Part shown: piece after piece, positions 8,350 through 17,794 of the stretch
Layout of the letters: each line of letters opens with the position of its first letter
Numbering within the stretch: the stretch's first letter is position 1
NCBI RefSeq assembly: GCF_003385185.1
Contig: NZ_PQHZ01000033.1
Location: 1-64,000, forward strand
Origin: Amycolatopsis palatopharyngis
GTDB taxonomy: Bacteria; Actinomycetota; Actinomycetes; Mycobacteriales; Pseudonocardiaceae
Length of the DNA stretch: 64,000 bases
Direction of reading: 5' to 3'
The notes under the pieces: generated by a model
What the model saw: the letters and a program-made list of their open reading frames with translations, nothing else
Told to the model about the DNA's origin: nothing
The model's database searches: none
Program-made: the position numbers and the translations under genes

Positions 8350-9885
8350 TCACCACATCCTTTTCGGTGGCCTGGCGTCGGCGGCGTTAACCAGGTACAG
8401 CTGTTGCGTTCCCGCCCACGGCGAGTGGATGGTCCAGGTGGCCAGTGCCTTCGCCGGCGGGACGCCCGTTGTCACCTCGAGCACCAACTCCGGCGCGACC
8501 GGCCGCTGGTTTCGATCGAAGAACTGGAAGTTCGCCTCCGTCAACGCCCTGCCGACGGTGCCGCTGCGCCGTTCGCTCTCCTCGATGGCCGGCGCGACGG
8601 CTCCCCTGTCGGAGAAGAGGTCGACGATCGCACAGTCGCAGGAGTACGCCAGCGCACCGATCTCGCCCGCGCTGTGCACCGTCCTGCCCTGCGCGATCCT
8701 GCCGAGGTCCTGGCCGATCTCGCTGTAGCGCTCGGAAGTCGCATGGTTGCTGGTGATCGGGGAGAAGTCCCTTGGCAGGCCGGGTGCGGCGTAGGCCAGC
8801 GCGCTCACCGTGGCGAGCACGAGCCCGGCGGCAATCCCCACCCGCGCTCGCAGCCGCGCGCCCCAAGCGAGCAGGAACACGGTGGCCGCGATGATGCTCG
8901 GGCCGTAGTACCAGTGGTAGGGAGGCACATCCAGCCATACGTAGGCAAGGAAGTGCAGTGCCCCACCGACCGCGAGAGCGGCGAACGGCACCAGCTCGCG
9001 GTCGGCCACCGAACCGTGCAGGAGCCGCACCAGCCAGATCGGCCCCGCCACCGCCGCGAGCAGCAACGGCAGGAACGACAACACGGTCTCCAGCGGGAAG
9101 TGTTGCCAGTACAGCGCGGCTCCGTTGGTGAAACTCCACTCTCCCCACGACCGCTGCAGGGTTTTGATCACCAGCGTGTCCGGCACGGCGGAACCCAGCG
9201 CCAGCCAGCTGAACAGGAACCACGGCAGGGCGACACCGAGGAAACCGGCAACGGTCCGCAACGCGCCCGCGAACGCACCCCTCCGGGCCAGTACGACCAC
9301 AGCCACCAGCACCAGCAGGTCCAGCCGGATCAGCGCCACCAGGCCTGCGACCGCACCGAGCGCAAGCGGACGGCGTTCAGCCGCGAACACCAGCAACCAC
9401 GCCAGGGCCGCGGCTCCCAGGCCGATCTCGAGTCCGACGGACGAGATGAGCAATGGGTTCAGGGTGAGCACGGCCACGGTCACCGGCGCGAACCACGACG
9501 GCAGCCCCTGTCGCTCGCCGATGCGGCGCAGGCCGAGCACCAGTAGCACCTGGGTCAGCACGAACAACACGCCCACGGCGACCTCGGCTTCGCGCAGCAC
9601 CACGGTGAGCACGGCCAGGGCGAGGACGTTCAGGGGCGAGGTCGCCGTGTTCGAAGTGCCCTCGGTGATCAGGCCCCAGTGCCCGTGCAGGGCGAGGTTC
9701 TTGGCATAGGACAGCGTAATGTAGGTGTCGTCGATCAGGTGCGGCCGGAGCACCACGAACACCAGCGCCGACACGAGACCGACAACGGCGGCGAGCCTGC
9801 GGTCGCTCACCCCGCGGACCGGGTCGGTCGCCGGGCCCGCGGACTCGGCACCGCGAGCCGGCGCGGTTTGCGGGGTCCAGGACAT
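8350..9885 (-). CDS. GT-C membrane arabinofuranosyltransferase, AftB-position homologue
   Basis: A 511-aa protein with about ten membrane helices followed by an extracytoplasmic C-terminal domain (~370-511). The first external loop holds LIDDTYITLSYAKN (~50), the acidic motif expected of GT-C enzymes that use decaprenylphosphoryl arabinose. It is the fourth gene in glf-PAP2-ubiA-this order, the place aftB takes in mycobacteria, so it probably adds terminal arabinofuranose to arabinan outside the membrane. Sequence identity to AftB looks modest, so I leave the symbol blank. ATG 9885 has a TACAGT box ending 7 nt upstream (leaderless); a GTG at 9906 is the alternative. Confidence 0.75.
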   Translation of the reverse strand: MSWTPQTAPARGAESAGPATDPVRGVSDRRLAAVVGLVSALVFVVLRPHLIDDTYITLSYAKNLALHGHWGLITEGTSNTATSPLNVLALAVLTVVLREAEVAVGVLFVLTQVLLVLGLRRIGERQGLPSWFAPVTVAVLTLNPLLISSVGLEIGLGAAALAWLLVFAAERRPLALGAVAGLVALIRLDLLVLVAVVVLARRGAFAGALRTVAGFLGVALPWFLFSWLALGSAVPDTLVIKTLQRSWGEWSFTNGAALYWQHFPLETVLSFLPLLLAAVAGPIWLVRLLHGSVADRELVPFAALAVGGALHFLAYVWLDVPPYHWYYGPSIIAATVFLLAWGARLRARVGIAAGLVLATVSALAYAAPGLPRDFSPITSNHATSERYSEIGQDLGRIAQGRTVHSAGEIGALAYSCDCAIVDLFSDRGAVAPAIEESERRSGTVGRALTEANFQFFDRNQRPVAPELVLEVTTGVPPAKALATWTIHSPWAGTQQLYLVNAADARPPKRMW

Positions 9886-9969
9886 CGAGGACACTGTACG
9901 TCGCACCCGTGACGTTCCTGTTATGAGGGTGAGACCTGCCCGTGTCCTGCGCGAACGCCGATCTTGCCC

Positions 9970-10893
9970 TTACAGGTAGAACGAGATGACGAGTGTAACC
10001 ACCCAGGACGCGCCGAGAACCTGTAGCACTCGGTCCCGCAGAGCGATCTCCTCCGGCTCGCCGGCGTTGCCGCCGTCCACGTCGACGGCGTAGCGCAGCA
10101 CCGCGACGACGAACGGGACCATCGAAACGACCGCCCACACCGAATCGGCGGCGCGCTGCTGCAGCTCGAAGGCCCACAGGCAGTACGACATGATCAGGAT
10201 CGCCGCGGAGGTCGCCCAGACGAACCGCAGGTAGCTGCCCGAGTACTTCTTCAACGAAGACCGGATCTTGGCCCCCGTGCGCTCGAAGAGCATGATCTCC
10301 GCGTAGCGCTTACCTGCCACCATGAACAGCGAGCCGAACGCGGTGACCAGCAGGAACCACTGCGACAACGCGATGTCCGCCGCGACACCACCAGCGATCG
10401 AGCGCATCAGGAAGCCGGATCCGACGATCGCCAGGTCGATCACCGGCTGGTGCTTGAGACCGAAGCAGTAGCCGAGCTGCACGGCCTCGTACACGCCGAG
10501 GACGATCAGCAGTTTCGGATTGGCGAGCAGACCGACGCCCATCCCGGCGAGGAAGAACACCACAGCGGCCACGTACGCCACCGGCACCGGCACGACACCG
10601 GCGGCGATCGGCCGGTTGCGCTTCGTGGGATGAGCGCGGTCGGCCTCGACGTCGATCGCGTCGTTGATCAGGTAGACCGAGGACGCGACGAGCGAGAACG
10701 CCACGAACGCGATCACCGCGTCGAGCAGTACCCCGCCTTCGCCGATCAGGCCCGCGGTGAAGGGAGCGGCGAAGACCAGCACGTTCTTGACCCACTGGCG
10801 GGGTCTCGCCGTCCGCAGCACGCCCAGTGCGACTCCCACGGGGCCGCCTCGCCGAGGTTCGGTGACGTCGATGTGCTCGGTCGTCTCACTCAT
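9970..10893 (-). CDS. ubiA: Decaprenyl-phosphate phosphoribosyltransferase (UbiA/DppR synthase)
   Basis: An integral membrane prenyltransferase-fold enzyme that moves 5-phosphoribose from PRPP onto decaprenyl phosphate, the first committed step to decaprenylphosphoryl arabinose. The 307-aa product shows nine-helix UbiA topology, the first metal-binding motif NDAIDVEADRAHPTKRNRP (~77-95), and further acidic and basic residues in the KRYAEIMLF loop (~195-203). The ATG at 10893 lies 3 bp after the end of the PAP2 gene, which probably encodes the phosphatase that removes the 5-phosphate from its product. Together with dprE1 and dprE2 the pathway to the arabinose donor is complete here. Confidence 0.93.
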   Translation of the reverse strand: MSETTEHIDVTEPRRGGPVGVALGVLRTARPRQWVKNVLVFAAPFTAGLIGEGGVLLDAVIAFVAFSLVASSVYLINDAIDVEADRAHPTKRNRPIAAGVVPVPVAYVAAVVFFLAGMGVGLLANPKLLIVLGVYEAVQLGYCFGLKHQPVIDLAIVGSGFLMRSIAGGVAADIALSQWFLLVTAFGSLFMVAGKRYAEIMLFERTGAKIRSSLKKYSGSYLRFVWATSAAILIMSYCLWAFELQQRAADSVWAVVSMVPFVVAVLRYAVDVDGGNAGEPEEIALRDRVLQVLGASWVVTLVISFYL

Positions 10894-10896
10894 AAG

Positions 10897-11409
10897 TTAC
10901 TTCTTCAGCCTTTTCCGGACGGCGGCTCCGATTCCGGCACCGAGGACGGCGCCGGCGAGCACATCGGTCGGGTAGTGCACACCGAGGACCAGGCGCGAGG
11001 CCAGCATCGGCGGCACGAGGGCGGGCACGAGGTTGCGCCCGGTCAACCCGGAGTACACCACCGCGGCGGCGGTGGTGGAGGTGGCGTGCGAGGACGGGAA
11101 GCTCAACCTGCTCGGCGTGCCGACCAGGACCTCGACTGACGGGTGCTCCGGGCGGCGCCTGCGCACCACCCGCTTCACCGCGATGGAGGCGGCGTGCGCA
11201 CCCACGACGCTCACTGCCCCGGTCAGCCAGTCCTTGCGGCGCGGCCGGTCCACGGCCGCGCCGAGCAAGCCGAGCGCGAACCAGCCCGCACTGTGCTCAC
11301 CGAAGTGGGACAGGCCCCGCGCGGCCCGCACGGTCGTGGGACGCGCGATCGTCCGCTGGACCGCGGCGAGTACCGCGATCTCGGGCGAGGGCTTGCTGGG
11401 CTTGAGCAT
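10897..11409 (-). CDS. PAP2-superfamily phosphatase (decaprenylphosphoryl-5-phosphoribose phosphatase)
   Basis: A 170-aa membrane phosphatase with all three PAP2 motifs: KRVVRRRRP (~79-87), SFPSSHA (~103-109) and SRLVLGVHYPTD (~137-148). In the mycobacterial arabinogalactan cluster the gene at this position (the Rv3807c counterpart) is assigned removal of the 5-phosphate from decaprenylphosphoryl-5-phosphoribose. The same job is likely here, between glf and ubiA. Its ATG shares one base with the glf stop (TGATG), implying translational coupling. Confidence 0.88.
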   Translation of the reverse strand: MLKPSKPSPEIAVLAAVQRTIARPTTVRAARGLSHFGEHSAGWFALGLLGAAVDRPRRKDWLTGAVSVVGAHAASIAVKRVVRRRRPEHPSVEVLVGTPSRLSFPSSHATSTTAAAVVYSGLTGRNLVPALVPPMLASRLVLGVHYPTDVLAGAVLGAGIGAAVRKRLKK

Positions 11410-12632
11410 CAGGCGTCCAGGCTTCCGTCCAGGGGCGCTCCGTCGCTGAGGTGCGGCGCGATCTTGTTGTCGAAGGCAGTCAACGCGGAACCGATGGCCA
11501 TGTGCATGTCCAGGTACTTGTAGGTACCCAGCCTGCCGCCGAAGAGGACGTTGCGCTCCTTGGCCTCGGTGTTGGCCAACTCCCGGTAGCGCTCCAGCTT
11601 CTCCCGGTCGTCCTGCGTGTTGATCGGGTAGTACGGCTCGTCGTCATCGTTGGCGAAGCGCGAGTACTCCCGCACCACGACCGTCTTGTCCGTCGGGTAG
11701 TCCCGCTCGGGGTGGAAGTGGCGGAACTCGTGGATGCGGGTGTAGGGGACCTCTTGGTCGTTGTAGTTCATCACCGAGGTGCCCTGGAAGTCACCGGTCG
11801 GCACGACCTCCTGCTCGAAGTCGAGTGTGCGCCAGCCGAGGCGGCCCTCGCGGTAGTCGAAGTACCGGTCGACCGGTCCGGTGTAGACCGTCGGGGTGCC
11901 TGCGGGGATCTGCTCACGCACGTCGAAGTAGTCGACGTTCAGGCGCACTTCGATGTTCTCGTGGTCCGCCATCCGCTCCAGCCAGGCGGTGTAGCCGTCG
12001 ACCGGGAGACCCTCGTAGGTGTCGTTGAAGTACCGGTTGTTGAAGTTGTAGCGCACCGGCAGCCTGGTGATGATCGACGCCGAGAGTTCCTTCGGGTCGG
12101 TCTGCCACTGCTTCGCGGTGTAGCCGCGGACGAACGCCTCGTACAGGGGCCGGCCGATCAGCGAGATCGCCTTCTCCTCGAGGTTCTGCGCGTCCTTCGT
12201 GTCGATCTCGCTGGACTGCTCGGCGATCAACGTGCGCGCCTCGTCCGGGGTGTGCGACTTCCCGAAGAACTGGTTGATCATGCCCAGGTTCATCGGGAAC
12301 GAGTACACCTGGCCGGAGTACTTCGCGAACACGCGGTGCTGGTAGTCGGTGAACTCGGTGAACTGGGTGACGTAGTCCCAGACCCGCTTGTTGGAGGTGT
12401 GGAACAGGTGCGCACCGTAGCGGTGCACCTCGATTCCGGTTTCCGGCTCCGCCTCTGAGTACGCGTTGCCACCGAGATGGCTACGCCGCTCGAGGACCAG
12501 CACTCTCTTACCCAGCTGAGTGGCGGCCCGTTCGGCCACGGTAAGCCCGAAGAAACCCGAACCGACTACGATCAGGTCGTAACCGGCAAAATTGCCTTCA
12601 GTAACCTCTGTGGGGTTCGTGTGCGCGCTCAC
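11409..12632 (-). CDS. glf: UDP-galactopyranose mutase
   Basis: A flavoenzyme converting UDP-galactopyranose to UDP-galactofuranose, the donor used by GlfT2. The 407-aa protein has the N-terminal FAD-binding VVGSGFFGLTVAERA (~22-36) with ERR at the end of the second strand, the RYGAHLFHTSN segment (~71-81), the mobile-loop region around KQWQTDP (~173-179) and the C-terminal FGGRLGTYKYLDMHMAIG (~367-384) that closes the flavin site. Length is typical. The start is GTG 12632. It is the first gene of the glf-PAP2-ubiA-GT-C run and is divergent from a large DUF6541-like membrane protein. Confidence 0.95.
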   Translation of the reverse strand: MSAHTNPTEVTEGNFAGYDLIVVGSGFFGLTVAERAATQLGKRVLVLERRSHLGGNAYSEAEPETGIEVHRYGAHLFHTSNKRVWDYVTQFTEFTDYQHRVFAKYSGQVYSFPMNLGMINQFFGKSHTPDEARTLIAEQSSEIDTKDAQNLEEKAISLIGRPLYEAFVRGYTAKQWQTDPKELSASIITRLPVRYNFNNRYFNDTYEGLPVDGYTAWLERMADHENIEVRLNVDYFDVREQIPAGTPTVYTGPVDRYFDYREGRLGWRTLDFEQEVVPTGDFQGTSVMNYNDQEVPYTRIHEFRHFHPERDYPTDKTVVVREYSRFANDDDEPYYPINTQDDREKLERYRELANTEAKERNVLFGGRLGTYKYLDMHMAIGSALTAFDNKIAPHLSDGAPLDGSLDA

Positions 12633-12717
12633 GGGCGCACAGGCTACCGGCGCTTGAGGACAACCACCGCACCGACCTTTGCAACGGGGTACCTACGAGC
12701 AGGAAAAGCTGACATCT

Positions 12718-14691
12718 GTGGCGACACCGGACATGTTCTGGACCTACGCCGGCACGATCAGTATCTATCTGGTCCTGCTGGTCGCTCCGGGCATTCTTAT
12801 CGGTGCGGCGGCGGGCTTGCGCGGCTGGACACTGGCCGGCCTCGCTCCCCTGCTGACCTACACCGCCACCGGCCTCGCCGGACCTTGGCTGGCCAACCTG
12901 GGCCTGCCGTACAACGTCGCGACGGCGGCGGCCTGCACCCTGCTGCTGGCCGGACTCGCCGCGGGTGCGCGCGCGCTGACCCTGCGGCGCGGGCCCCGGG
13001 ACACTTCCGGCAAGGACACCGCCGACCCGCCCGGCTCCTGGACCACCAGGGCACACCTTGCCGTCGCGGCCTGCGTACTGGCCGCCACCGCGGTGTCGAT
13101 CGCCGCCGTACTGTCCGCCGCGGGCGGGACGACAGCGGTCTTCCAGCGGTGGGACACGGTCTTCCACGCCAACGGCATCCGCTACATCGCCGAGACCGGT
13201 GACGGCGGGCTGTACGGAATGGCCACGATCAACTGGTATCCGGACGGATTGTTCTATCCGAACGCTTACCACCTGGTCGGCTCGCTGGTGTACTCGTTGT
13301 CCGGCGCGAGCATCCCCACGGTGCTCAACTCGATCACCGTGCCGATCGCGGGCATCTTCGCGCTGTCCCTCGTCGCGCTGGTGCGCCAGTTCGGCGGTCG
13401 CGCGGTCTTCGCGGGCAGTGCGGCCATCGTGGCGGGCGCGGCGACCACGGGAGCCTACGAGTCGGTCTCCAGTGGCCTACTGCCGTTCGCGCTCGGCATC
13501 GTGCTCACCCCGCTGGCCGTGGTGGCGTTACGCCGGTTCCTGCAGCGCCCCGGCCTGGACACCGCTGTCGTGTTCGCACTGGCCATGGCGGGACTGCTCG
13601 CCGTGCACTCCAGCACGCTGTTCGGCGCGGTCCTGTTCGCCGTCCCGATGCTGCTCCAACGCTGGTGGCGGCGCGAGGGCGAAGTGGGTCGCGACCTGCT
13701 GCGCCTGATGCCGGTCGGTGTCGCCGCAGCCGTTCTCGCCGCGCCACAGGTGATCGGGGCGCTGACGTTCAGTTCGGGCAGCTACCCGTACATGCCGTGG
13801 GCTTCGGACGTCCCGGTCGCCGAGGCGCTGGAGCAACTGCTCACCTTCCGGCAGATCCTCGACGAGCCGCAGGTCTGGTTGTCCGTACTGCTGTTCGCCG
13901 GAATCTTCACCATCGGCGCGCTCGGTGCGCTGCGCTGGGTCGCCGGCTCCGCGGTGCTGCTCTCCGGCCTGTTCGTACTGGTCACCAGCTATGGGTCCGT
14001 GCCGTGGGTCATCACTGTCTCCCGGCCGTGGTGGAACGACCGTTACCGGCTGATGGCGCTGGCGGCCATCCCGCTGTGCCTGCTGGCCGGGCACGGCCTC
14101 GCGGAGCTGCAGCGCTGGCTCACCAGGGCCGTATCCCTCCTGCCGAGACTGCGGGCGAACCCGAGGGTTCCGGCGCGACTCGGGGCAGCGAGCGCCGTGG
14201 TGCTGGTGGGCGCGCTGGCCACGCTCACCCATGGGTTCTATACGACGGCCAACGCCACGGCGGTCTCCTACGCCTATCACAACGGTCCGCAGGCCCAGGA
14301 GACGCCGATCCCGGTCTCCGGGGCGGAGGTCGCGGCCATGCTGGAGATGGGACGGCTGGCCGAGCCGGGTGAACGGGTGCTCAACGACCGCAAGGACGGC
14401 ACGGCCTGGCTGTACGCGATCTCCGGGGTGCTTCCCGTCGCGGGTCACTACGACCCGGGCGTCGCGCCGCCGGACGCCCGGCTGCTGGCGAACCACTTCC
14501 GCGAGTACGCCACGAATCCCGAGGTCAGGGCTGCGGTCGAGCGGCTCGGCGTACGGCACGTGCTACTGGGTTCCGGCGCGATCACCCCGGACATCCCCAG
14601 AGCGCCGGGGTTGCGCGACCTCGACGGCCTGCCGTTCCTCGACGCCGTGTTCCGCAATTCCGACGCGGTGATCTACGCGCTCCGGACCTGA
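12718..14691 (+). CDS. Large polytopic membrane protein, DUF6541-like (copy 1 of 4)
   Basis: A 657-aa protein with roughly 12-14 membrane helices and a soluble C-terminal domain of ~160 residues. The large loop near residues 145-185 carries WDTVFHANGIRYIAETGDG and FYPNAYHLVGS. A later loop has SRPWWNDRYR and the C-terminal domain LNDRKDGTAWLYA. The same motifs recur in the genes at 19745 and 21849, and in weaker form at 25584. The layout resembles GT-C glycosyltransferases with an external acidic motif, but no activity is known to me and the DUF6541 label is tentative. Start GTG 12718 has AGGAAA upstream. Divergent from glf. Confidence 0.8.
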   Translation: MATPDMFWTYAGTISIYLVLLVAPGILIGAAAGLRGWTLAGLAPLLTYTATGLAGPWLANLGLPYNVATAAACTLLLAGLAAGARALTLRRGPRDTSGKDTADPPGSWTTRAHLAVAACVLAATAVSIAAVLSAAGGTTAVFQRWDTVFHANGIRYIAETGDGGLYGMATINWYPDGLFYPNAYHLVGSLVYSLSGASIPTVLNSITVPIAGIFALSLVALVRQFGGRAVFAGSAAIVAGAATTGAYESVSSGLLPFALGIVLTPLAVVALRRFLQRPGLDTAVVFALAMAGLLAVHSSTLFGAVLFAVPMLLQRWWRREGEVGRDLLRLMPVGVAAAVLAAPQVIGALTFSSGSYPYMPWASDVPVAEALEQLLTFRQILDEPQVWLSVLLFAGIFTIGALGALRWVAGSAVLLSGLFVLVTSYGSVPWVITVSRPWWNDRYRLMALAAIPLCLLAGHGLAELQRWLTRAVSLLPRLRANPRVPARLGAASAVVLVGALATLTHGFYTTANATAVSYAYHNGPQAQETPIPVSGAEVAAMLEMGRLAEPGERVLNDRKDGTAWLYAISGVLPVAGHYDPGVAPPDARLLANHFREYATNPEVRAAVERLGVRHVLLGSGAITPDIPRAPGLRDLDGLPFLDAVFRNSDAVIYALRT

Positions 14692-14916
14692 GCGGGAGCC
14701 CAGGAAAGCGGCCCCCGCGTGGCCCGCCTGCCCCTGCCGGCCACACGGGGACCTCGGGCCCCCAGCACCCCCCGGGGGTGGTTCACGCGACCGGTACCGC
14801 GACCAGCTCGTGCGCGGCACGAGCGTGGTGCGATCAGCCGGCGGCAGGGGCGAGGACAACGCCCCTGTCTACAGCGACGAGGCAAGCGCGAATTTGGTTT
14901 CCGGCCTGACCAGATA

Positions 14917-15813
14917 TCACTCTTTCGGGCGACCCTGAAGGTCGGGCAGGACGGTGTCCACGACGTTCTCGAGGACCGACTCGTGTCCCTCGTACGGTCC
15001 GCTACTGCGCGGCCAGTGGGCGACGACGTCGGTGAAGCCCAGCTCCTCTGCCAGGCCCGCGGCATCCGCGAAGGCCTGCACACTGGACAGGGAGTAGACC
15101 GGCGCGGCGTCCAGGCTCAGATAGCGGTGCACCGGGATCTTCGCGTCGGCCCTGCCCGTCTCCTCCAGTGCCCGGTCGAAGGCCGCCGCCTTCTCGGCGA
15201 CGCTCTTCCACCATTCCTGCTGGGTCTGGGCGGGCGAGCCCGTCGTGACCCAGCCCGCGCCGAAGCGAGCGGCGAGGCGCATGGTGCGCGGGCCGTTCGC
15301 TGCGACCAAGAAGGGGATGCGCGGCCGCTGCACGGGACCGGGCAGGTTACGCGCGCCCACCGAGGTGAAGTAGGTACCCGTGTAGTCGAACTTGTCGGTG
15401 GTGAGCAGCCCGTCCAGTGCTTCGACGAACTCGGTGAACCGGTCCGCGCGCTGCTTGACGGTCAACTCGGGGTAGCCGAGCACCTTGGCGTCGAACGCAG
15501 CGGTTCCGGCACCGAGACCGAGGATGATTCGCCCGTCGGAGATGTCGTCGAGGGTGTTCGCCTCCCGCATGAACGGGACCGGGTGGCGGAAGTTCGGCGA
15601 CGCGACGAAGGTGCCGAGCCGGATGCGTGAGGTCACCCCCGCGGCCGCGGTCAGCGTCGGTACCGCATCGAACCAGGGCCCGTCGACCAGCGATCTCCAG
15701 CCCAGGTGGTCGTAGGTCCAGGCGTGGTCGAAGCCGTACTCGTCCGCGGCTCGCCACTTGGGCTCTGCGGCCCACCAGCGGTCTTCGGGAAGGATCACGA
15801 TGCCAACACGCAC
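14917..15813 (-). CDS. LLM-class (luciferase-like) oxidoreductase, probably F420-dependent
   Basis: A 298-aa TIM-barrel protein of the luciferase-like monooxygenase family. The first strand VGIVILPE, the DHAWTYDHLGW segment, LGTFVASPNFRHPVPFMREA and GRIILGLGAG are characteristic of actinobacterial TIGR-type LLM oxidoreductases that use coenzyme F420 or FMN. The substrate is unknown. The ORF is open upstream to 16098, but GTG 15813 matches the family start and has a TACGTT box ending 7 nt upstream, consistent with a leaderless mRNA. Neighbours (HAD phosphatase, DUF6541-like protein) do not hint at a pathway. It lies 26 kb from the LuxC/LuxE genes, with no visible tie to them. Confidence 0.85.
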   Translation of the reverse strand: MRVGIVILPEDRWWAAEPKWRAADEYGFDHAWTYDHLGWRSLVDGPWFDAVPTLTAAAGVTSRIRLGTFVASPNFRHPVPFMREANTLDDISDGRIILGLGAGTAAFDAKVLGYPELTVKQRADRFTEFVEALDGLLTTDKFDYTGTYFTSVGARNLPGPVQRPRIPFLVAANGPRTMRLAARFGAGWVTTGSPAQTQQEWWKSVAEKAAAFDRALEETGRADAKIPVHRYLSLDAAPVYSLSSVQAFADAAGLAEELGFTDVVAHWPRSSGPYEGHESVLENVVDTVLPDLQGRPKE

Positions 15814-16021
15814 CCGGCCCAACGTAGTGGCTACCCCCGACAACGCGCGCAGTGGTAGCGCCGGGTCGCCCATTCGGTCCACGCCGAACGTGCTCCCGGA
15901 GGCCCGCGCGGATGAGTGATCTCCAGCGAAGACACCTGTGTGCGTGCGGCGGTCGCACTCGGCGGCGGAGACGCTGCCCACGAAAACGTCGCCGCCGGGA
16001 ACGATCAGGAATGATGGAGGT

Positions 16022-16834
16022 GTGGACAGACCCCAGCTGATCGCTTCGGACGTGGACGGAACGCTGCTCGACCCCGCGGAACGACTGAGCCCGCGCACCG
16101 CCGCCGTCGTGCATCAGGTGGCTGAGGAAGGCGTGCCCTTCATCCTGGTCACCGGGCGGCCCGCGCGATGGATCGCACCGGTGGCCGGGCCAGCGCGGCT
16201 GGAGGGCTACGCGGTGTGCGCGAACGGCGCGGTGCTTTACGACATCGCCGCTGACCGGGTGCTGAACGTACACGGACTGGAGCCGGTGGTGCTGCACGAC
16301 ATCGCCGACGCACTCGCGGACGCGCTGCCCGGCTGCAGGCTGGCCGCCGAGCGCGCGGGCCGGAGTGCCATCGACAAGGATCTCCGGCCGTTCGTGATCG
16401 AGCCGGATTATCACAGCCCGTGGGGCGACGGCGAGGGATCAACGGCACCGAGGGCCGAGGTACTCGGCCACACGGCGGTGAAACTGCTGGTCAGCGTGCG
16501 AGGAATGACTTCGGACGAAATGGCCGACGCGGCGCGAACGGTCCTGCGGGACGCCGTCGACATCACCTTCTCCACTGGAGCGGGACTGATCGAGATCTCG
16601 GCACCGGGCATCACCAAGGCGGCGGGTCTCGCCGAGGTCGCCGGGAAGTTCTCGGTGTCGGCCGAGCGGACCATCGCCTTCGGCGACATGCCCAACGACC
16701 TGGCCATGCTGCGGTGGGCCGGGCACGGGGTGGCGATGGCGAACGCACACCCCGCGGTACTCGAGGCCGCCGACGAGATCACCGCCCCCAACTCGGAGGA
16801 CGGCGTGGCCCAGGTCCTCGAGCGCTGGTTCTGA
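16022..16834 (+). CDS. Cof-type HAD-IIB family hydrolase
   Basis: A 270-aa phosphatase of the HAD superfamily. Motif I is SDVDGTLLD (~9-17), motif II LVTGRPARW (~42-50), motif III the Lys in GITKAAGL (~197-204), and motif IV GDMPNDLAML (~219-228). The C2B cap between motifs II and III assigns it to the Cof/IIB subfamily, which acts on sugar phosphates and similar small metabolites. The exact substrate cannot be read. Start GTG 16022 has a good ATGGAGG site. The gene is divergent from the LLM oxidoreductase and is followed by a GGGG-type hairpin and a long cruciform. Confidence 0.88.
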   Translation: MDRPQLIASDVDGTLLDPAERLSPRTAAVVHQVAEEGVPFILVTGRPARWIAPVAGPARLEGYAVCANGAVLYDIAADRVLNVHGLEPVVLHDIADALADALPGCRLAAERAGRSAIDKDLRPFVIEPDYHSPWGDGEGSTAPRAEVLGHTAVKLLVSVRGMTSDEMADAARTVLRDAVDITFSTGAGLIEISAPGITKAAGLAEVAGKFSVSAERTIAFGDMPNDLAMLRWAGHGVAMANAHPAVLEAADEITAPNSEDGVAQVLERWF

Positions 16835-16846
16835 CCCCACGGGGTT

Positions 16847-16961
16847 TGGTGCGCCTGCAAGTACCACCAAGCAAGATCAAGTTCGTCGCTAACCGCTACC
16901 AACCCAGCAGCACTTGGTAGCGGTTAGAGCACATGTTGATCTTGCTTGGGTGTACTTGCAG
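16847..16961. repeat. Nested cruciform / long inverted repeat between convergent genes
   Basis: Outer arms 16855-16880 and 16936-16961 (CTGCAAGTACCACCAAGCAA... against its complement, two mismatches) enclose a second perfect 14-bp pair, CTAACCGCTACCAA (16889-16902) with TTGGTAGCGGTTAG (16914-16927). The left arm, as 16847-16879, is repeated exactly at 8198-8230. No ORF fits it. It may be a miniature inverted-repeat element or a structured terminator for the convergent HAD and acyltransferase genes. Confidence 0.85.
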
Positions 16962-16999
16962 ACGTACCTACTCCCACGCTGGGAGGTGCGGCGGAGGAC

Positions 17000-17734
17000 C
17001 TACTTGCCGCGGGCGTCGAGTTCGGCGGCCGCTTCCGGAGTGGGGGCGGTGCCACCGAGGTGCGCCGGTAGCCACCAGCGCTCCTCGTCGCCGGCGGGCT
17101 GCTCCGGGTACTCCGCCTGCACGGTGTCCAGCAGTGCCGACATCCGCACCCGCAGATCCTTCGTGAGCACCTCAGGGTCCTCGTCGGACCCGGGGTACAG
17201 CGGCTCACCGGTGAGGATCGAGATCGGTACGTGCCGCTTGGTCAGTGTGCGCGGCCTGCCCTTGGTCCACAGCCGCTGCGTACCCCACAGCGCCATCGGC
17301 ACCACCGGAACACCCGCCTCGGCCGCCATCCGCACGGCACCGGACTTGAGCCCCTTGACGGTGAACGACCGGCTGATCGTGGCCTCGGGGAACACACCGA
17401 CGACCTCCCCAGCCCGCAACCGGCGCACGGCCTCGTCATAGGACGCCTTACCCGCGGCGCGGTCGACTGGAATGTGGTGCATCCCGCGCATCAGCGGCCC
17501 GGCGATCCGGTTGGCGAAGATCTCCTGCTTCGCCATGAATCGCACGAGCCGCTTGGCCGGCTGGGCGCCGAGGCCACAGAAGATGAAGTCGAGATAGCTG
17601 ACGTGGTTGCAGGCGATGACGGCACCGCCGGTGGCCGGAATGTGCTCGATGCCCTCGACCCTGAGCTTGTTGTCGAGTACTCGAAACATGGTCTTGGCCG
17701 CCAGCACGACGGGCGGGTACACGAGCTCTGCCAT
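17000..17734 (-). CDS. 1-acyl-sn-glycerol-3-phosphate acyltransferase family (PlsC-like)
   Basis: A 244-aa membrane-associated acyltransferase. The catalytic NHVSYLD box (H-X4-D, ~43-49), the substrate-binding RGMHHIPVDR (~83-92) and FPEATIS (~115-121) are all intact, so it should transfer an acyl group from a thioester to a lysophospholipid or related lipid. It has a hydrophobic N-terminal segment and a basic, Trp-rich C-terminal part. The ATG at 17734 is preceded at 6 nt by TAGCCT, a leaderless-type arrangement. It converges on the HAD gene across the cruciform, and the AftB-like gene lies upstream on the same strand. The lipid substrate is unknown. Confidence 0.88.
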   Translation of the reverse strand: MAELVYPPVVLAAKTMFRVLDNKLRVEGIEHIPATGGAVIACNHVSYLDFIFCGLGAQPAKRLVRFMAKQEIFANRIAGPLMRGMHHIPVDRAAGKASYDEAVRRLRAGEVVGVFPEATISRSFTVKGLKSGAVRMAAEAGVPVVPMALWGTQRLWTKGRPRTLTKRHVPISILTGEPLYPGSDEDPEVLTKDLRVRMSALLDTVQAEYPEQPAGDEERWWLPAHLGGTAPTPEAAAELDARGK

Positions 17735-17794
17735 TCACCCAGGCTACGTGACGGTAACTCCGAAACCTACGGATCCGTAGGTTGTGCGAGTCAC

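Noticed and set aside
14692..14916. A possible small gene or RNA between copy 1 of DUF6541 and the LLM gene
   Set aside because: Only short GC-rich hairpins were seen and no frame with a plausible protein.
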